Shown here in pieces: positions 8,040-18,021 of a stretch of DNA of 64,000 nucleotides. This DNA comes from Streptomyces cavernicola. GTDB taxonomy: Bacteria > Actinomycetota > Actinomycetes > Streptomycetales > Streptomycetaceae. The translations under genes and the position numbers were made by a program. The stretch spans positions 62,001-126,000 of the forward strand of contig NZ_JASCIQ010000017.1 of NCBI RefSeq assembly GCF_029968035.1. Reading direction: 5' to 3'. The notes beneath the pieces are model-generated. The model was given only the letters and a program-made list of their open reading frames with translations, did not search any database and was not told where the DNA came from. How positions within the stretch are numbered: position 1 is the stretch's first letter; every line of letters starts with the position of its first letter.

Positions 8040-9500
8040 ATGACCACCGACCGAGCGACGAGCAGCGAGTCCACGCTGCGCGACCAGGTCCGCGACGAGA
8101 TCCGCGACCGTATCTCCGACGGCCGCTACCCGGCGGGCGCACGCCTCGTCGAGCAGCGCCTCGCCGACGAGTACGGCACCTCGCGGATCCCCGTCCGCGA
8201 AGCGCTCCGCATGCTGGAGTCGGAGGGGCTCGTCGTGACCGTCCCCCGCAGGGGCGTCGTCGTCGCCAGCCTCAGCCGCGACGACCTGGAGCACCTCTAC
8301 AACCTGCGGGAGGCGCTGGACGCGATGGCCTTCCGGCTCGCCGCGGCACGCGCCACCCCCGGCGAGGTGCGCGCCCTGCACCGCCTGCTCGAACAGATGC
8401 GGGCGGCGGTGGAGGGCGGCGACCACCGCGAGATCGTCGCCGTGAACACAGAGTTCCACAACCGGGTCGTCGAGATGGCGGGCAACCCCCACCTCGGCAC
8501 CGCACTGCAGCCCGTCGACGGCCGGCTCCGCGTCATGTACGGCATCAACCACGACTACGAGCGCCAGTTCGCCGAGCACGAGGCGCTCGTCGAGGCGATC
8601 GCGGACGGCGACGCCGACCGGGCGGCCGCCCTCGCCACCGCCCACGTCGAGGCGAGCCGGCACCGCACCCTCGACGGCTACACCGAGGACCGGCCCGTGC
8701 CCGCGCCCTCGCCGGGCCCGGCGAAGGCGCCGTCCGGCGCGCGCCGACGGCTGTTGGTCATCAACCCCAACATCAGCGAGTCGGTCTCCGACCTGATCGA
8801 GGCCGAGGCGCGGCGCGCGGCGAGCCCCGGCACCGAGATCGTGATGCGGACCGCCGACAGCGGCGTGGCCTACATCGAGACCCGGCTGGAATCGATGCTC
8901 GCCGGGCCCGCCGTGGCCGAGTTGATCGCCCAGGCGGGCAGCACCGCCGACGCCGTCGTCGTCGCGGCGTTCGGCGACCCCGGCATGCCCGCCCTCAAGG
9001 AACTCGTGGACGTACCCGTCGTCGGCATCACCGAGGCCGCGCTGGCCACCGCATCGCTGCTCGGCGCGCGCATGTCGATCGTCGCGATCTCCGAGCGCAT
9101 CGCCCCCTGGTACCGGGACTGCGTGGAGCGCAACGGCCTGCTCGGGCGGCTCGCGTCGATCCGCTCGCTGCGGGACCCGCTGAACGGCATCGGCACCGTC
9201 CAGGACGACTTCGGCCCCGACCTGGTGCGCCTCGCCAACCAGGTCGTGGCGGAGGACGGCGCCGACGTCGTCATCCTCGCCGGCGCACCCCTCGCCGGAC
9301 TCGCCCGCGAGGTCGCCGACCAGATCCCGGTGCCGGTCGTCGACGGGGTCTCCGCGGGCATCGCCCAGGCCGAGGCGCTGGTGCGGCTCGCGCCGGGCCC
9401 GGCCCGCGCCGGGTCGTACGCGGGCCCGCCCGCCAAACCGCACCGCGGCCTGTCCCCGGAACTCGCCGCGGCACTCGACGCAGCCCAGAACCGCGCCTGA
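8040..9500 (+). CDS. GntR/FadR-type regulator fused to a catalytically degenerate Asp/Glu/hydantoin racemase domain
   Basis: One uninterrupted 486-residue frame. Residues about 12-80 are a GntR winged helix (RLADEYGTSRIPVREALRML). About 84-212 are an FCD effector domain with His140, His180 and His202 at the usual metal positions, but Asn136 where Asp is common. A Pro/Ala linker (219-235) leads to a racemase fold, about 236-455: RRLLVINPNISES, VVAAFGDPGMPALKELVDVPVVGITEAA, and VVILAGAPLAGLA. In active hydantoin racemases the two catalytic cysteines lie in ACFGDPG and LGCAGM. Here they are Ala310 and Gly415, and the only Cys of the domain (361) is elsewhere. I infer an extra ligand-binding sensor rather than an enzyme. 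It lies between the amidase and hydantoinase genes and probably controls the operon. Confidence 0.85.
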   Translation: MTTDRATSSESTLRDQVRDEIRDRISDGRYPAGARLVEQRLADEYGTSRIPVREALRMLESEGLVVTVPRRGVVVASLSRDDLEHLYNLREALDAMAFRLAAARATPGEVRALHRLLEQMRAAVEGGDHREIVAVNTEFHNRVVEMAGNPHLGTALQPVDGRLRVMYGINHDYERQFAEHEALVEAIADGDADRAAALATAHVEASRHRTLDGYTEDRPVPAPSPGPAKAPSGARRRLLVINPNISESVSDLIEAEARRAASPGTEIVMRTADSGVAYIETRLESMLAGPAVAELIAQAGSTADAVVVAAFGDPGMPALKELVDVPVVGITEAALATASLLGARMSIVAISERIAPWYRDCVERNGLLGRLASIRSLRDPLNGIGTVQDDFGPDLVRLANQVVAEDGADVVILAGAPLAGLAREVADQIPVPVVDGVSAGIAQAEALVRLAPGPARAGSYAGPPAKPHRGLSPELAAALDAAQNRA

Positions 9501-9540
9501 GCACAAGCCACTCGACCCCGCCCTGCCCCTGGAGAACCGC

Positions 9541-10932
9541 ATGACCCTGGACCTGGACCTGCTCATCACGAACGCGGAGATCGTCAACGCCGACGGCCGC
9601 GTGCACGGCCACATCGGCATCACCGACGGCCGGATCACCACCCTGCTCGCCCAGGACGTCGACCAACTCCCTTCGGCGGCAAGGACGATCGACGCCGGCG
9701 GGAAGCTGGTGATACCCGGCGGCGTGGACGCGCACTGCCACGTCGAGCAGATCACCGGCGACTACAAGTCCCTCGACACGTTCCGCACCGCCACCACCGC
9801 GGCCCTGCACGGCGGGACGACCACCATCATCGACTTCGGCATCCCCGCCGACCGCGGCGAGACCCCGATCGCGGCGCTGCGCAACAAGCTCGACCTGATC
9901 GAGGGCGCCCGCTGCGACGTCGCCCTGCACGGCTCCGTCCTCGCCTGGGACGCCACGGTCCCGGCGCAGCTCGACGAGATGGCCGAGATCGGCGTGCGGT
10001 CGGTGAAGCTCTACACCACCAACCGCGGCACCACGATGGCCGACGAGGACACGATCCTGCGCGTGATGAAGGAGATGGTGCGCCTCGACGGACTCACCTA
10101 CCTGCACTGCGAGCACGACGCGATCGTCGTCGACCAGACCGAGACCTGCGCCAACGAGGGCCTCCTCGCCATCGGCCACCTGCCCCGGTCCCGGCCGGAG
10201 CTCTCCGAGGACGCGTCGGTACGCGAGATGATCGCCGTCGCGGAGCACACCGGCGCGCCGGTGTACCTCGTGCACCAGACCACCCCGGCCGCCGTCCGGG
10301 CCGCCGCGGAGGCCCGCGCCCGCGGCCTGCGCGTCTTCTCGGAGACCTGCCCCCACTACCTGCTGCTCGACGAGTCCGTGTACGACTCCGACTCGCCCGA
10401 GCAGTTCGCCTGCTGCCCGCCGATGCGCCCGGAAGCGACCGTACGGGGACTGGGCGCCGAGGTCGCGCTCGGCAACGTCCACACGATCGCCTCCGACCAC
10501 TCCTGCTACGACCTCGCCCAGAAGCGCGAGCGCTGCCACGACATGCGCCGCATGCCGCACGGCCTGCCCGGCGTGGAGACCCGGATGCCGGCCGCGTACA
10601 CGGCGGTCGTCACCCGCGGCGGCCTCGGCGTGGAGCGCTTCGTCGAACTCTTCGCCACCGCACCGGCCCGCATCAACGGCCTGCGCACCAAGGGCGTGAT
10701 CGCCGTGGGCTACGACGCCGACCTCGTCCTCTTCGACCCGACGGAGACCCGCCGCGTGGACGGCGCCGCCCTGCACCAGGGCTCGGACTTCTCACCCTTC
10801 GGCGGCCTCGACCTCACCGGCTGGCCGAGCACCGTGGTCAGCGGCGGCCGGGTCGTCCTGGACGAGGGCCGCTTCACCGACCCGGGCCCCGTCGGCCGGT
10901 TCCGTGAGCGGTCGGGCTTCAGCGAGAGCTGA
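9541..10932 (+). CDS. D-hydantoinase/dihydropyrimidinase-type cyclic amidohydrolase
   Basis: A 463-residue binuclear-metal amidohydrolase. Metal ligands follow the hydantoinase pattern: HCH in GGVDAHCHVEQ, the carbamylatable Lys in RSVKLYTT, His in YLHCEHD, His in VYLVHQTTP and Asp in IASDHSCYD. FSETCPHYLLL and the C-terminal strand return (YDADLVLFDP) are family-typical. It opens five- or six-membered cyclic diamides to N-carbamoyl acids. ATG 9541 has CTGGAG upstream and lies 40 bp after the regulator. It is the last gene of the operon, ahead of a hairpin. The context of a hydantoin-racemase-like sensor supports a hydantoin or ureide substrate, but dihydropyrimidine remains possible. Confidence 0.85.
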   Translation: MTLDLDLLITNAEIVNADGRVHGHIGITDGRITTLLAQDVDQLPSAARTIDAGGKLVIPGGVDAHCHVEQITGDYKSLDTFRTATTAALHGGTTTIIDFGIPADRGETPIAALRNKLDLIEGARCDVALHGSVLAWDATVPAQLDEMAEIGVRSVKLYTTNRGTTMADEDTILRVMKEMVRLDGLTYLHCEHDAIVVDQTETCANEGLLAIGHLPRSRPELSEDASVREMIAVAEHTGAPVYLVHQTTPAAVRAAAEARARGLRVFSETCPHYLLLDESVYDSDSPEQFACCPPMRPEATVRGLGAEVALGNVHTIASDHSCYDLAQKRERCHDMRRMPHGLPGVETRMPAAYTAVVTRGGLGVERFVELFATAPARINGLRTKGVIAVGYDADLVLFDPTETRRVDGAALHQGSDFSPFGGLDLTGWPSTVVSGGRVVLDEGRFTDPGPVGRFRERSGFSES

Positions 10933-10947
10933 CCCGCGCCGGACCCG

Positions 10948-10995
10948 CCCCCCGACCCGTAGGCGTTACCGGGCAGCTTTCCCGGGTCGTGGGGG
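10948..10995. terminator. Hairpin between convergent hydantoinase and kinase genes
   Basis: CCCCCCGACCCG at 10948-10959 can pair with CGGGTCGTGGGGG at 10983-10995 with one bulged T. It lies 15 bp past the hydantoinase stop and may serve both convergent transcripts. There is no T tract, as is common in Streptomyces. Confidence 0.55.
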
Positions 10996-11045
10996 CCGGC
11001 GCCACCCTGACGATGCGAGCCCGCGCAGAGCCGGCGGTGGGACGC

Positions 11046-12798
<1,753 letters not shown>

Positions 12799-12996
12799 TG
12801 CTGTCTCCCCCGTCTTCGACCGGTCCCGGCCGGACATCGCTCCCGATCAACTCGGCCCGCACGACCGTCTGTTCGCGGTCGCACGGGCACCTACACGCCC
12901 CCTCGCGAGCCGGCGGCCCACTGTGCGCAGACGTACACGATAACCACCGGGCACACAGGGGCCGGCGGGGTCGGGTACCGGGCGAGCCTGGTATGA

Positions 12997-13042
12997 CGGG
13001 ACACAACGGGACGGGGCACAACGGGACGGCACAGGACGGGAC
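12997..13042. repeat. ACAACGGGACGG tandem repeat upstream of a hypothetical gene
   Basis: Three imperfect copies of a GGGACACAACGGGACGG-like unit in the divergent gap between the kinase start (12798) and the next plus-strand gene (13049). The last copy supplies the GACGGGA ribosome-site region. The rest of the 250-bp gap shows no promoter I would call. Confidence 0.6.
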
Positions 13043-13048
13043 TTGCTG

Positions 13049-13900
13049 ATGGGCTGTCTGCTGCTGATCGTCGGTTCGCCGGGCGTGGGTGAACTGGCTC
13101 GGCTGCTTGCCGGTGTCTGGGGTGTGACGCCCGACGACATCGACCTCGCGGATGCGGCGGACGAGGGCGCCGAGCGGAACTGGACAGCGACGGTGCTGTG
13201 CGAGTACCGACAGGTCGTGGGTGACGTGCGGCTGCTCCTGCAGGTGTACGTGCAGGAGTGGATGGCGTCGCCGCCGGACGAGGCGGAGGCGGCGGGCCGT
13301 CTCGCGCGTCTCGCCGGTCGCACGGTGCTGTATCCGGTCGGTGAGTACGACTACGCGGCGGCGACGCCGGCGGGTGACGTGATCCGGGTACGGGTGGTGG
13401 AGCCGGACGACGAGCACGAGCCGTGGCGGGTGACGATGGCGGAGGCGCCGGTTCCGGGGCTGGGCGGGGCCGTCGTGGAGCCGCTGCCGGAGAAGCTGCG
13501 CGCCGTACCGCTGGCGACACCGGCGACGGACGCTTTCCGGGCGTGCGCCGACCCTGACGGCACGCTCCCGGGCGACGCCCCGGAGAACCGGGCCCGTGCA
13601 GCCCTGCTCCACTGGGAACGGCTCGTGCGCCGCATGGCCGAGGGGTGGCCTCCGGACGGGACGTACCGCCGGGACCTCTACGCGGACGACCTCGAGGCCC
13701 GCGACGACCTGTCCGAGCTCGGCCTCCCCGCCCCGGTCCGTCTCGACCTCGATGCCCGACTGGCCGTCCTGGACGCGGAGTTCACCGGCCTGACGGTTCC
13801 GGGGGCCCCGGTGAGCGGGGCGACGGACCACGCCGCCTGGTGGTGGCAGCGCCGACCACGAGAGACGCCCCGAGTGGAGGGCGGAGGCACTCTGCGATGA
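13049..13900 (+). CDS. Hypothetical protein, translationally coupled to ankyrin/HEAT protein
   Basis: A 283-residue acidic cytosolic protein beginning MGCLLLIVGSPGVGELARLL. There is no signal peptide or membrane segment, and I recognise no family. The N-terminal half has strand-rich, Trp- and Tyr-containing segments (NWTATVLCEYRQVVGDV, VYVQEWMAS). The C-terminal half is helical and charged. ATG 13049 is chosen over TTG 13043 for its spacing to GACGGGA. Its stop TGA overlaps the ATG of the next gene (13897-13900), so the two are probably made in fixed ratio and may work together. An immunity or adaptor role is possible but is speculation. Confidence 0.7.
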   Translation: MGCLLLIVGSPGVGELARLLAGVWGVTPDDIDLADAADEGAERNWTATVLCEYRQVVGDVRLLLQVYVQEWMASPPDEAEAAGRLARLAGRTVLYPVGEYDYAAATPAGDVIRVRVVEPDDEHEPWRVTMAEAPVPGLGGAVVEPLPEKLRAVPLATPATDAFRACADPDGTLPGDAPENRARAALLHWERLVRRMAEGWPPDGTYRRDLYADDLEARDDLSELGLPAPVRLDLDARLAVLDAEFTGLTVPGAPVSGATDHAAWWWQRRPRETPRVEGGGTLR

Positions 13901-15144
13901 GGAGCGGGGGAGGGGAGCAGGGAGTCGTGGCTGCAGGGCGATTCCTGGCGGCGGTGCGGAGCGGGGACGCCGAGGCGGTACGAGGGCTGCTGGCGGCGGG
14001 AGTTGATCCCGACGCCGTCGACGGGACCGGTACGCCCGTGCTGTGTCTCGCAGTGGACGCCTTCGCGTTGGCGGTCGTCGAGGAACTGGCGAACGGGGCC
14101 CGGCTGGATCGCCGCGGCCCGGACGGCCGCACGCCTCTGCTGCGCGCCGTCGACCGGGGCGCGTACGACATCGTGACGGTGCTCATCGGCCGTGGGGCGC
14201 GGCTGTGGCACGAGGACGCGGAGGGGCGCGATGCGTTGGCGCTGGCCCGGTACTGGCACGAGACCGACGCCGTGGCCGAGCTGCGCCGCCGGAGCGGGGC
14301 ATCGGGACCGGTCAGGCGCAGGGTCGTCCGGAGCGAGTCGGATACGACCTGCGAGGAACTGTCGATCGGTGAACTGACGGTCCGAACCGCGCACACCGCG
14401 ATCCTCACGATGCTGGAACCCAAGTACGGGATCGCTCCGTCCTTCGACGCGTTGATGTCCCGTGCACTGTCCGAACCGGACGTCGACCACGAGGTGTGGT
14501 GGGCGACGACGTCCGCGCTCCAGCAGCGTCACGACCGGCCCGTCCGGGAGGCGGCCGCCGCTCTGCGGCACCATCCGGACTCGCTGGCGCGGTACTTCGG
14601 CGCCTCGCTGCTCCACCAGATCGTCCTCTTCGACGAGAGCGAGGACGAGTCCTTCGACGAGCCGATCGTCGACCGGCTCCTGCCCTGGGCGGAGCAGGAG
14701 GAGAACGTACGGGTGATGCGCGCCCTGACCGCCGGGCTCACCGCTGCCTTCGACCCCCGGGCCGAGCAGCACCTGCCCGTGCTCACCCGGCACCCCGACC
14801 CGGAGGTCCGGCAACGGGCGGTCTCCGGCCTGCACGGACAGGTCGCGAAGGGCCACCCCGAGGCGGTGGCCGCGGTCACGGCATGCACCCGGGACACGTA
14901 CGCCATGGTGCGCGAGACCGCCTGCACAGCGCTCGGCCACGCCCCCGCGGACTCGCCCGGTCCCGCGGACGCCCTCGCCGCATGCCTCACCGACGAGGAC
15001 GAGGGCGTACGGATCACGGCAGCGGTCCGGCTGGCCCTGCGCGACGACCCGCGCGGCGACGAGGTGCTGCGCGCCTACGACGCCGTGGACGAGGGTTCGC
15101 CGTACTACTGGGATCTCCTGGACGTATGGCGTCACAGACGCTGA
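13897..15144 (+). CDS. Ankyrin- and HEAT-repeat protein
   Basis: A 415-residue repeat protein. Residues about 10-125 form three to four ankyrin repeats (GDAEAVRGLLAAGVDPDAVD, GPDGRTPLLRAVDRGAYDIV, EGRDALALARYW). After a basic linker (GPVRRRVVRSES), about residues 190-410 form HEAT-like helical pairs (RPVREAAAALRHHPDS, HPDPEVRQRAVSGLHGQV, DEGVRITAAVRLALRDDP). Both modules bind proteins, so this is a scaffold or binding partner rather than an enzyme. ATG 13897 overlaps the preceding stop and has GGAGG about 9 bases upstream. Two repeat classes in one chain, coupled to an unknown partner, is uncommon. Confidence 0.82.
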   Translation: MRSGGGEQGVVAAGRFLAAVRSGDAEAVRGLLAAGVDPDAVDGTGTPVLCLAVDAFALAVVEELANGARLDRRGPDGRTPLLRAVDRGAYDIVTVLIGRGARLWHEDAEGRDALALARYWHETDAVAELRRRSGASGPVRRRVVRSESDTTCEELSIGELTVRTAHTAILTMLEPKYGIAPSFDALMSRALSEPDVDHEVWWATTSALQQRHDRPVREAAAALRHHPDSLARYFGASLLHQIVLFDESEDESFDEPIVDRLLPWAEQEENVRVMRALTAGLTAAFDPRAEQHLPVLTRHPDPEVRQRAVSGLHGQVAKGHPEAVAAVTACTRDTYAMVRETACTALGHAPADSPGPADALAACLTDEDEGVRITAAVRLALRDDPRGDEVLRAYDAVDEGSPYYWDLLDVWRHRR

Positions 15145-15207
15145 CCGCCGCCGACCGAACGGGACTGCCGGCCCCGACAGCGCGCGGGCGCGCCGGGAGG
15201 GCAGGCT

Positions 15208-15645
15208 TCAGCGGACGGCGGGACCCGCCGCTCGCTCAACGGCCTCCAGCAACCGCGGGATCCGCTGGGGGACGGGCACCAGGTACTCGTACACGAGGGA
15301 GATCGGTGAGATCGTGCGCGGTTCGGCGTCCGGGCCTGGGCCGACGACATCGATGACCAGTTCCCCGCCCGAAGGCAGAGCGTCGTCCGGTCGTATCCGG
15401 CAGGTACCGCCGTACGTCTCCAGCAGCACCACGGTGACGAACGCGGTCAGGTCGGTGTGCAGGCCGACCCAGTCCTCCGTCTCGAACTCGGCGAGCGGCA
15501 GCCTCAGCACGTAGTCGTCCAGGACGCCGACCGCGCTGCGCGGGTCGGCGTCGAACGCGACCGCTGCTTCCTCGCCGCCGAGGTGCTCCACGAGACCCCG
15601 GATCGACGGCCGACAGTCACGCGTGAACTCATCTATGTCGATCAC
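15208..15645 (-). CDS. Hypothetical small acidic protein
   Basis: A 145-residue acidic soluble protein (MIDIDEFTRDCRPSIRGLVE) with alternating helices and strands, ending AVERAAGPAVR. I recognise no family and see no signal peptide or membrane helix. The start is the GTG at 15643-15645. It converges on the ankyrin/HEAT gene with a 63-bp gap and lies 54 bp downstream of the DUF6381 gene on the same strand, so it may be the last gene of that minus-strand set. Confidence 0.65.
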   Translation of the reverse strand: MIDIDEFTRDCRPSIRGLVEHLGGEEAAVAFDADPRSAVGVLDDYVLRLPLAEFETEDWVGLHTDLTAFVTVVLLETYGGTCRIRPDDALPSGGELVIDVVGPGPDAEPRTISPISLVYEYLVPVPQRIPRLLEAVERAAGPAVR

Positions 15646-15699
15646 CGCTCGAGTCTGGCATGCCGCTCCTACCCAGGGCGGTCCTCGGCGCGAAGGGGC

Positions 15700-15888
15700 C
15701 TACTCCTCGGGGTAGATGTCGCCGGCCTGCATGGCGCTCTCCTGTTCGGAACGGGACTGCAGCTTGCGGGACTTCTCCTGGAGACGCTGCCGTTCTTGTG
15801 GGTCGGAGGTGCGCTCCGCGGCCTGTTCGAGTTCGCGGGCCTTCTCACGCATCTGCTGCAGGCGTTCCCGTGTCTCGTCGGATCCCAT
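15700..15888 (-). CDS. DUF6381-type small coiled-coil protein
   Basis: A 62-residue, highly charged, almost wholly helical protein (RERLQQMREKARELEQAAER, then DPQERQRLQEKSRKL) ending in GDIYPEE. It matches my memory of the DUF6381 family of Streptomyces small proteins, whose function is unknown. AAGGA lies 8 bases before the ATG at 15886-15888. The gene starts inside the 3' end of the next upstream gene (44-bp overlap on the same strand). Confidence 0.75.
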   Translation of the reverse strand: MGSDETRERLQQMREKARELEQAAERTSDPQERQRLQEKSRKLQSRSEQESAMQAGDIYPEE

Positions 15889-16519
15889 AATCGGTCCTTG
15901 CTCTGTGAAGGGTCACTGAGTCCAGCGAAACAAGGTTCGCTGGTCTCGGCACCTCGACGCATGCGCGCAGTGCGGCTCCCGGGTCTCGCCAGGCACGCTC
16001 GAAGACGGCCAGCACGTCGTCCGTGCCCAGGCGGAAACGTCCGTCCGACGGCCACCGGGCCGGGCTGCCCGCGACGAGCCACGCGGTGGCGGCGGGCGTA
16101 CGAAGCTCGACAGCGACCGGAAGCCGGAGTCCGGCGTCACCTTCGGACCAGAGAACGCCCGCACCCACGAGCGGAACTCCGACGAGCCCGGACCAACAAG
16201 GATGGTCCGTCACCACCACGGCCGGTGTCCCTCCGGGCTGTCCGATCATGGTCAACCGGCTGGACACCGGCTCTCGGAACAGCTCCAGGCCGTAGTGGTC
16301 GAAACTGTCACCCCACACTGCTGAGTACCGAGTGCCGTCCTCGGTGAGCAGACCGACGCCCATCGTGGGCTGGTGCCACGTCCCGAAGTCCCACTCCTCG
16401 ACCTCTGTGCCGTCGTCCCCGCAGCTCAGCGGGTAGTAGGTCACTTCAGCAAGGCGTTTGCCACGCAGACTGTCGACCGTTCGCTCGTATGCGTCCTCGG
16501 TGAGCTCGGGTGATCGCAT
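15845..16519 (-). CDS. Hypothetical protein
   Basis: A 224-residue soluble protein (MRSPELTEDAYERTVDSLRG start). Its mid-part is strand-rich, with TYYPLSCGDDG, WDFGTWHQPTMGVGLLTEDG and YSAVWGDSFDHYGLELF, and the tail is helical (DDVLAVFERAWRDPGAAL). I recognise no family. The many conserved-looking Trp and Gly-Asp turns suggest a ligand-binding beta fold. Its 3' end overlaps the DUF6381 gene, which suggests one transcript. The region immediately upstream (16520-16590) holds only the edge of the AbgT remnant. Confidence 0.65.
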   Translation of the reverse strand: MRSPELTEDAYERTVDSLRGKRLAEVTYYPLSCGDDGTEVEEWDFGTWHQPTMGVGLLTEDGTRYSAVWGDSFDHYGLELFREPVSSRLTMIGQPGGTPAVVVTDHPCWSGLVGVPLVGAGVLWSEGDAGLRLPVAVELRTPAATAWLVAGSPARWPSDGRFRLGTDDVLAVFERAWRDPGAALRACVEVPRPANLVSLDSVTLHRARTDYGIRRDTGTPAADA

Positions 16520-16589
16520 CTCGCCATTGTGGTGGCTCTTCACAGGCGGAGTCGGTGGGGACGCTTGTCGAGGAGGGGCGAACCGGCCC

Positions 16590-16870
16590 TCACCGTCAGC
16601 CTCTTGCTGATGCTGCTCGGCACCAACCCGGCCACCACCATGGCGATCTACCGCATCGCCGACTCCTGCACGAACTCGATCACCCCGATGAGTACCTCGT
16701 TCATCCTCTGCGTCGGCTACCTCCAGACCCTGCGCCGCAAGGCCGGCATCGGCACCCTGATCTCCTTCACCCTGCCCGTCGCGCTGATCATGCTGGCGGT
16801 CTGGGTGCTGCTGTTCTTCGCCTGATACCTGCTTGGCATCCCGCTCGGTCCGGGCGCACCGGTGCGCTGA
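16590..16870 (+). pseudogene. C-terminal remnant of an AbgT-family transporter
   Basis: The frame encodes TVSLLLMLLGTNPATTMAIY, then RIADSCTNSITPMSTSF and KAGIGTLISFTLPVALIML, which match the last two membrane segments of AbgT (p-aminobenzoyl-glutamate/sulfonamide efflux) transporters. A TGA at 16823-16825 follows FFA. The same frame continues YLLGIPLGPGAPVR to a second TGA at 16870, so TGG (Trp) appears mutated to TGA. The first 80 percent or more of the gene is missing, so this is a dead fragment whatever the stop. Confidence 0.8.
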
Positions 16871-16891
16871 GCGCCCCCGTACGCTGACCGC

Positions 16892-17986
16892 GTGAGCATC
16901 GTCCTCGACCTCGGCGGGCTCGGCCCCACCGACCTGGTGGCCGGGCCCTCCGCGCTGTCGGAACTGATGGCGAGCCTGCACGTGCTCGCCGAACCCGAGC
17001 ACCACCCGGAGGCCGCCGCCTGGACAGCCCGAGCCGCCGAGGCGGGCGGCCCCGCACTGCACGACGAACTGTCCGTGTTCGCCCCGCTGTGGGCCCGCTT
17101 CCGCTGCCGCCTCTTCTTCCCCCGTACGCTGCCGCTCGCGGCGAACCTGGACGAGGAACTCGCGGCGGTCGAGGCGCTGCCGACCGACGCGTTCCTCGAC
17201 CTGGTGGCCCCCGGCGTCCTCGGCACCACCGCACAGTCCGTCCCCCCGGCCCGCGAACTCCGCCCCGGCGCCACCGCATCGGACGACTACGTACGCCGCT
17301 GCCTGCGCCGCTCCTACGCCCGCGGCGAACTGGCGCGGCAACTGATCGCGGCGCCGAGGGACTTGAGGGGCCGGCTGCTCGCGGTCCTGCGCGCCGCCGA
17401 CGCCGCCTTCTTCGCCGAGGACTGGCGCACCCTGCGGCCGACCCTGGAGAACCACTCCCGTACGGTCCGTCGCCGCCTCGCGACCCGCTCACCCGCGGAC
17501 GTTCTCACCGAACTCCTCCCGACGGCGTCCCGCGTCGGCCCCGGTGAACGGGTACGCCTCGACAAGCTGCAGATCGACGAAGTGAAGGTGGCCCCACGCC
17601 CCCTCGTCCTGGTCCCCTCCGCCCGGGTCCGGCCGCACCTGACGGTCAAGAGCGAGCACGGGTCCTGCGTGGTCGTCCAATACGCGTCCCGCGACACCGC
17701 GCTGGGCGACCAACTCACCCTGAAGGACCTGCACCGACGGCTGATGGCCCTGACCTCGCCCGCCCGTATGGAACTCTGCCGCCACCTCCTCGGCGAACCC
17801 ATCACCACATCGGAACTCGCCGCCCGCCTCGGCTCCACCGAACCCCAGGTCTCCCGGGCCCTCCGCACGCTGCGCCACGCGGGCCTGGTGACCTCCACCC
17901 GAGACGGCAAACTCGTACGCCACCGGCTCGCCACGGACGTACTCCAGCGGCTGGGCCAGGACGTCCTGGCGACGATGGCGCGCTGA
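16892..17986 (+). CDS. ArsR-like winged-helix transcriptional regulator
   Basis: A 364-residue protein with a long N-terminal domain of unknown fold (about 1-275, mostly helical) and a C-terminal winged helix at about 285-360 (LTSPARMELCRHLLGEPITT, SELAARLGSTEPQVSRALRT). This arrangement is frequent in Streptomyces ArsR/DUF5937-type regulators. GTG 16892 is the start nearest the conserved N-terminus. It ends 35 bp from the stop of the convergent lyase gene. No regulated partner is evident; the AbgT remnant just upstream may once have been one. Confidence 0.75.
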   Translation: MSIVLDLGGLGPTDLVAGPSALSELMASLHVLAEPEHHPEAAAWTARAAEAGGPALHDELSVFAPLWARFRCRLFFPRTLPLAANLDEELAAVEALPTDAFLDLVAPGVLGTTAQSVPPARELRPGATASDDYVRRCLRRSYARGELARQLIAAPRDLRGRLLAVLRAADAAFFAEDWRTLRPTLENHSRTVRRRLATRSPADVLTELLPTASRVGPGERVRLDKLQIDEVKVAPRPLVLVPSARVRPHLTVKSEHGSCVVVQYASRDTALGDQLTLKDLHRRLMALTSPARMELCRHLLGEPITTSELAARLGSTEPQVSRALRTLRHAGLVTSTRDGKLVRHRLATDVLQRLGQDVLATMAR

Positions 17987-18021
17987 ACGAGCGAGGGGCT
18001 GCGAGTCACCTGGCCGCCAGG

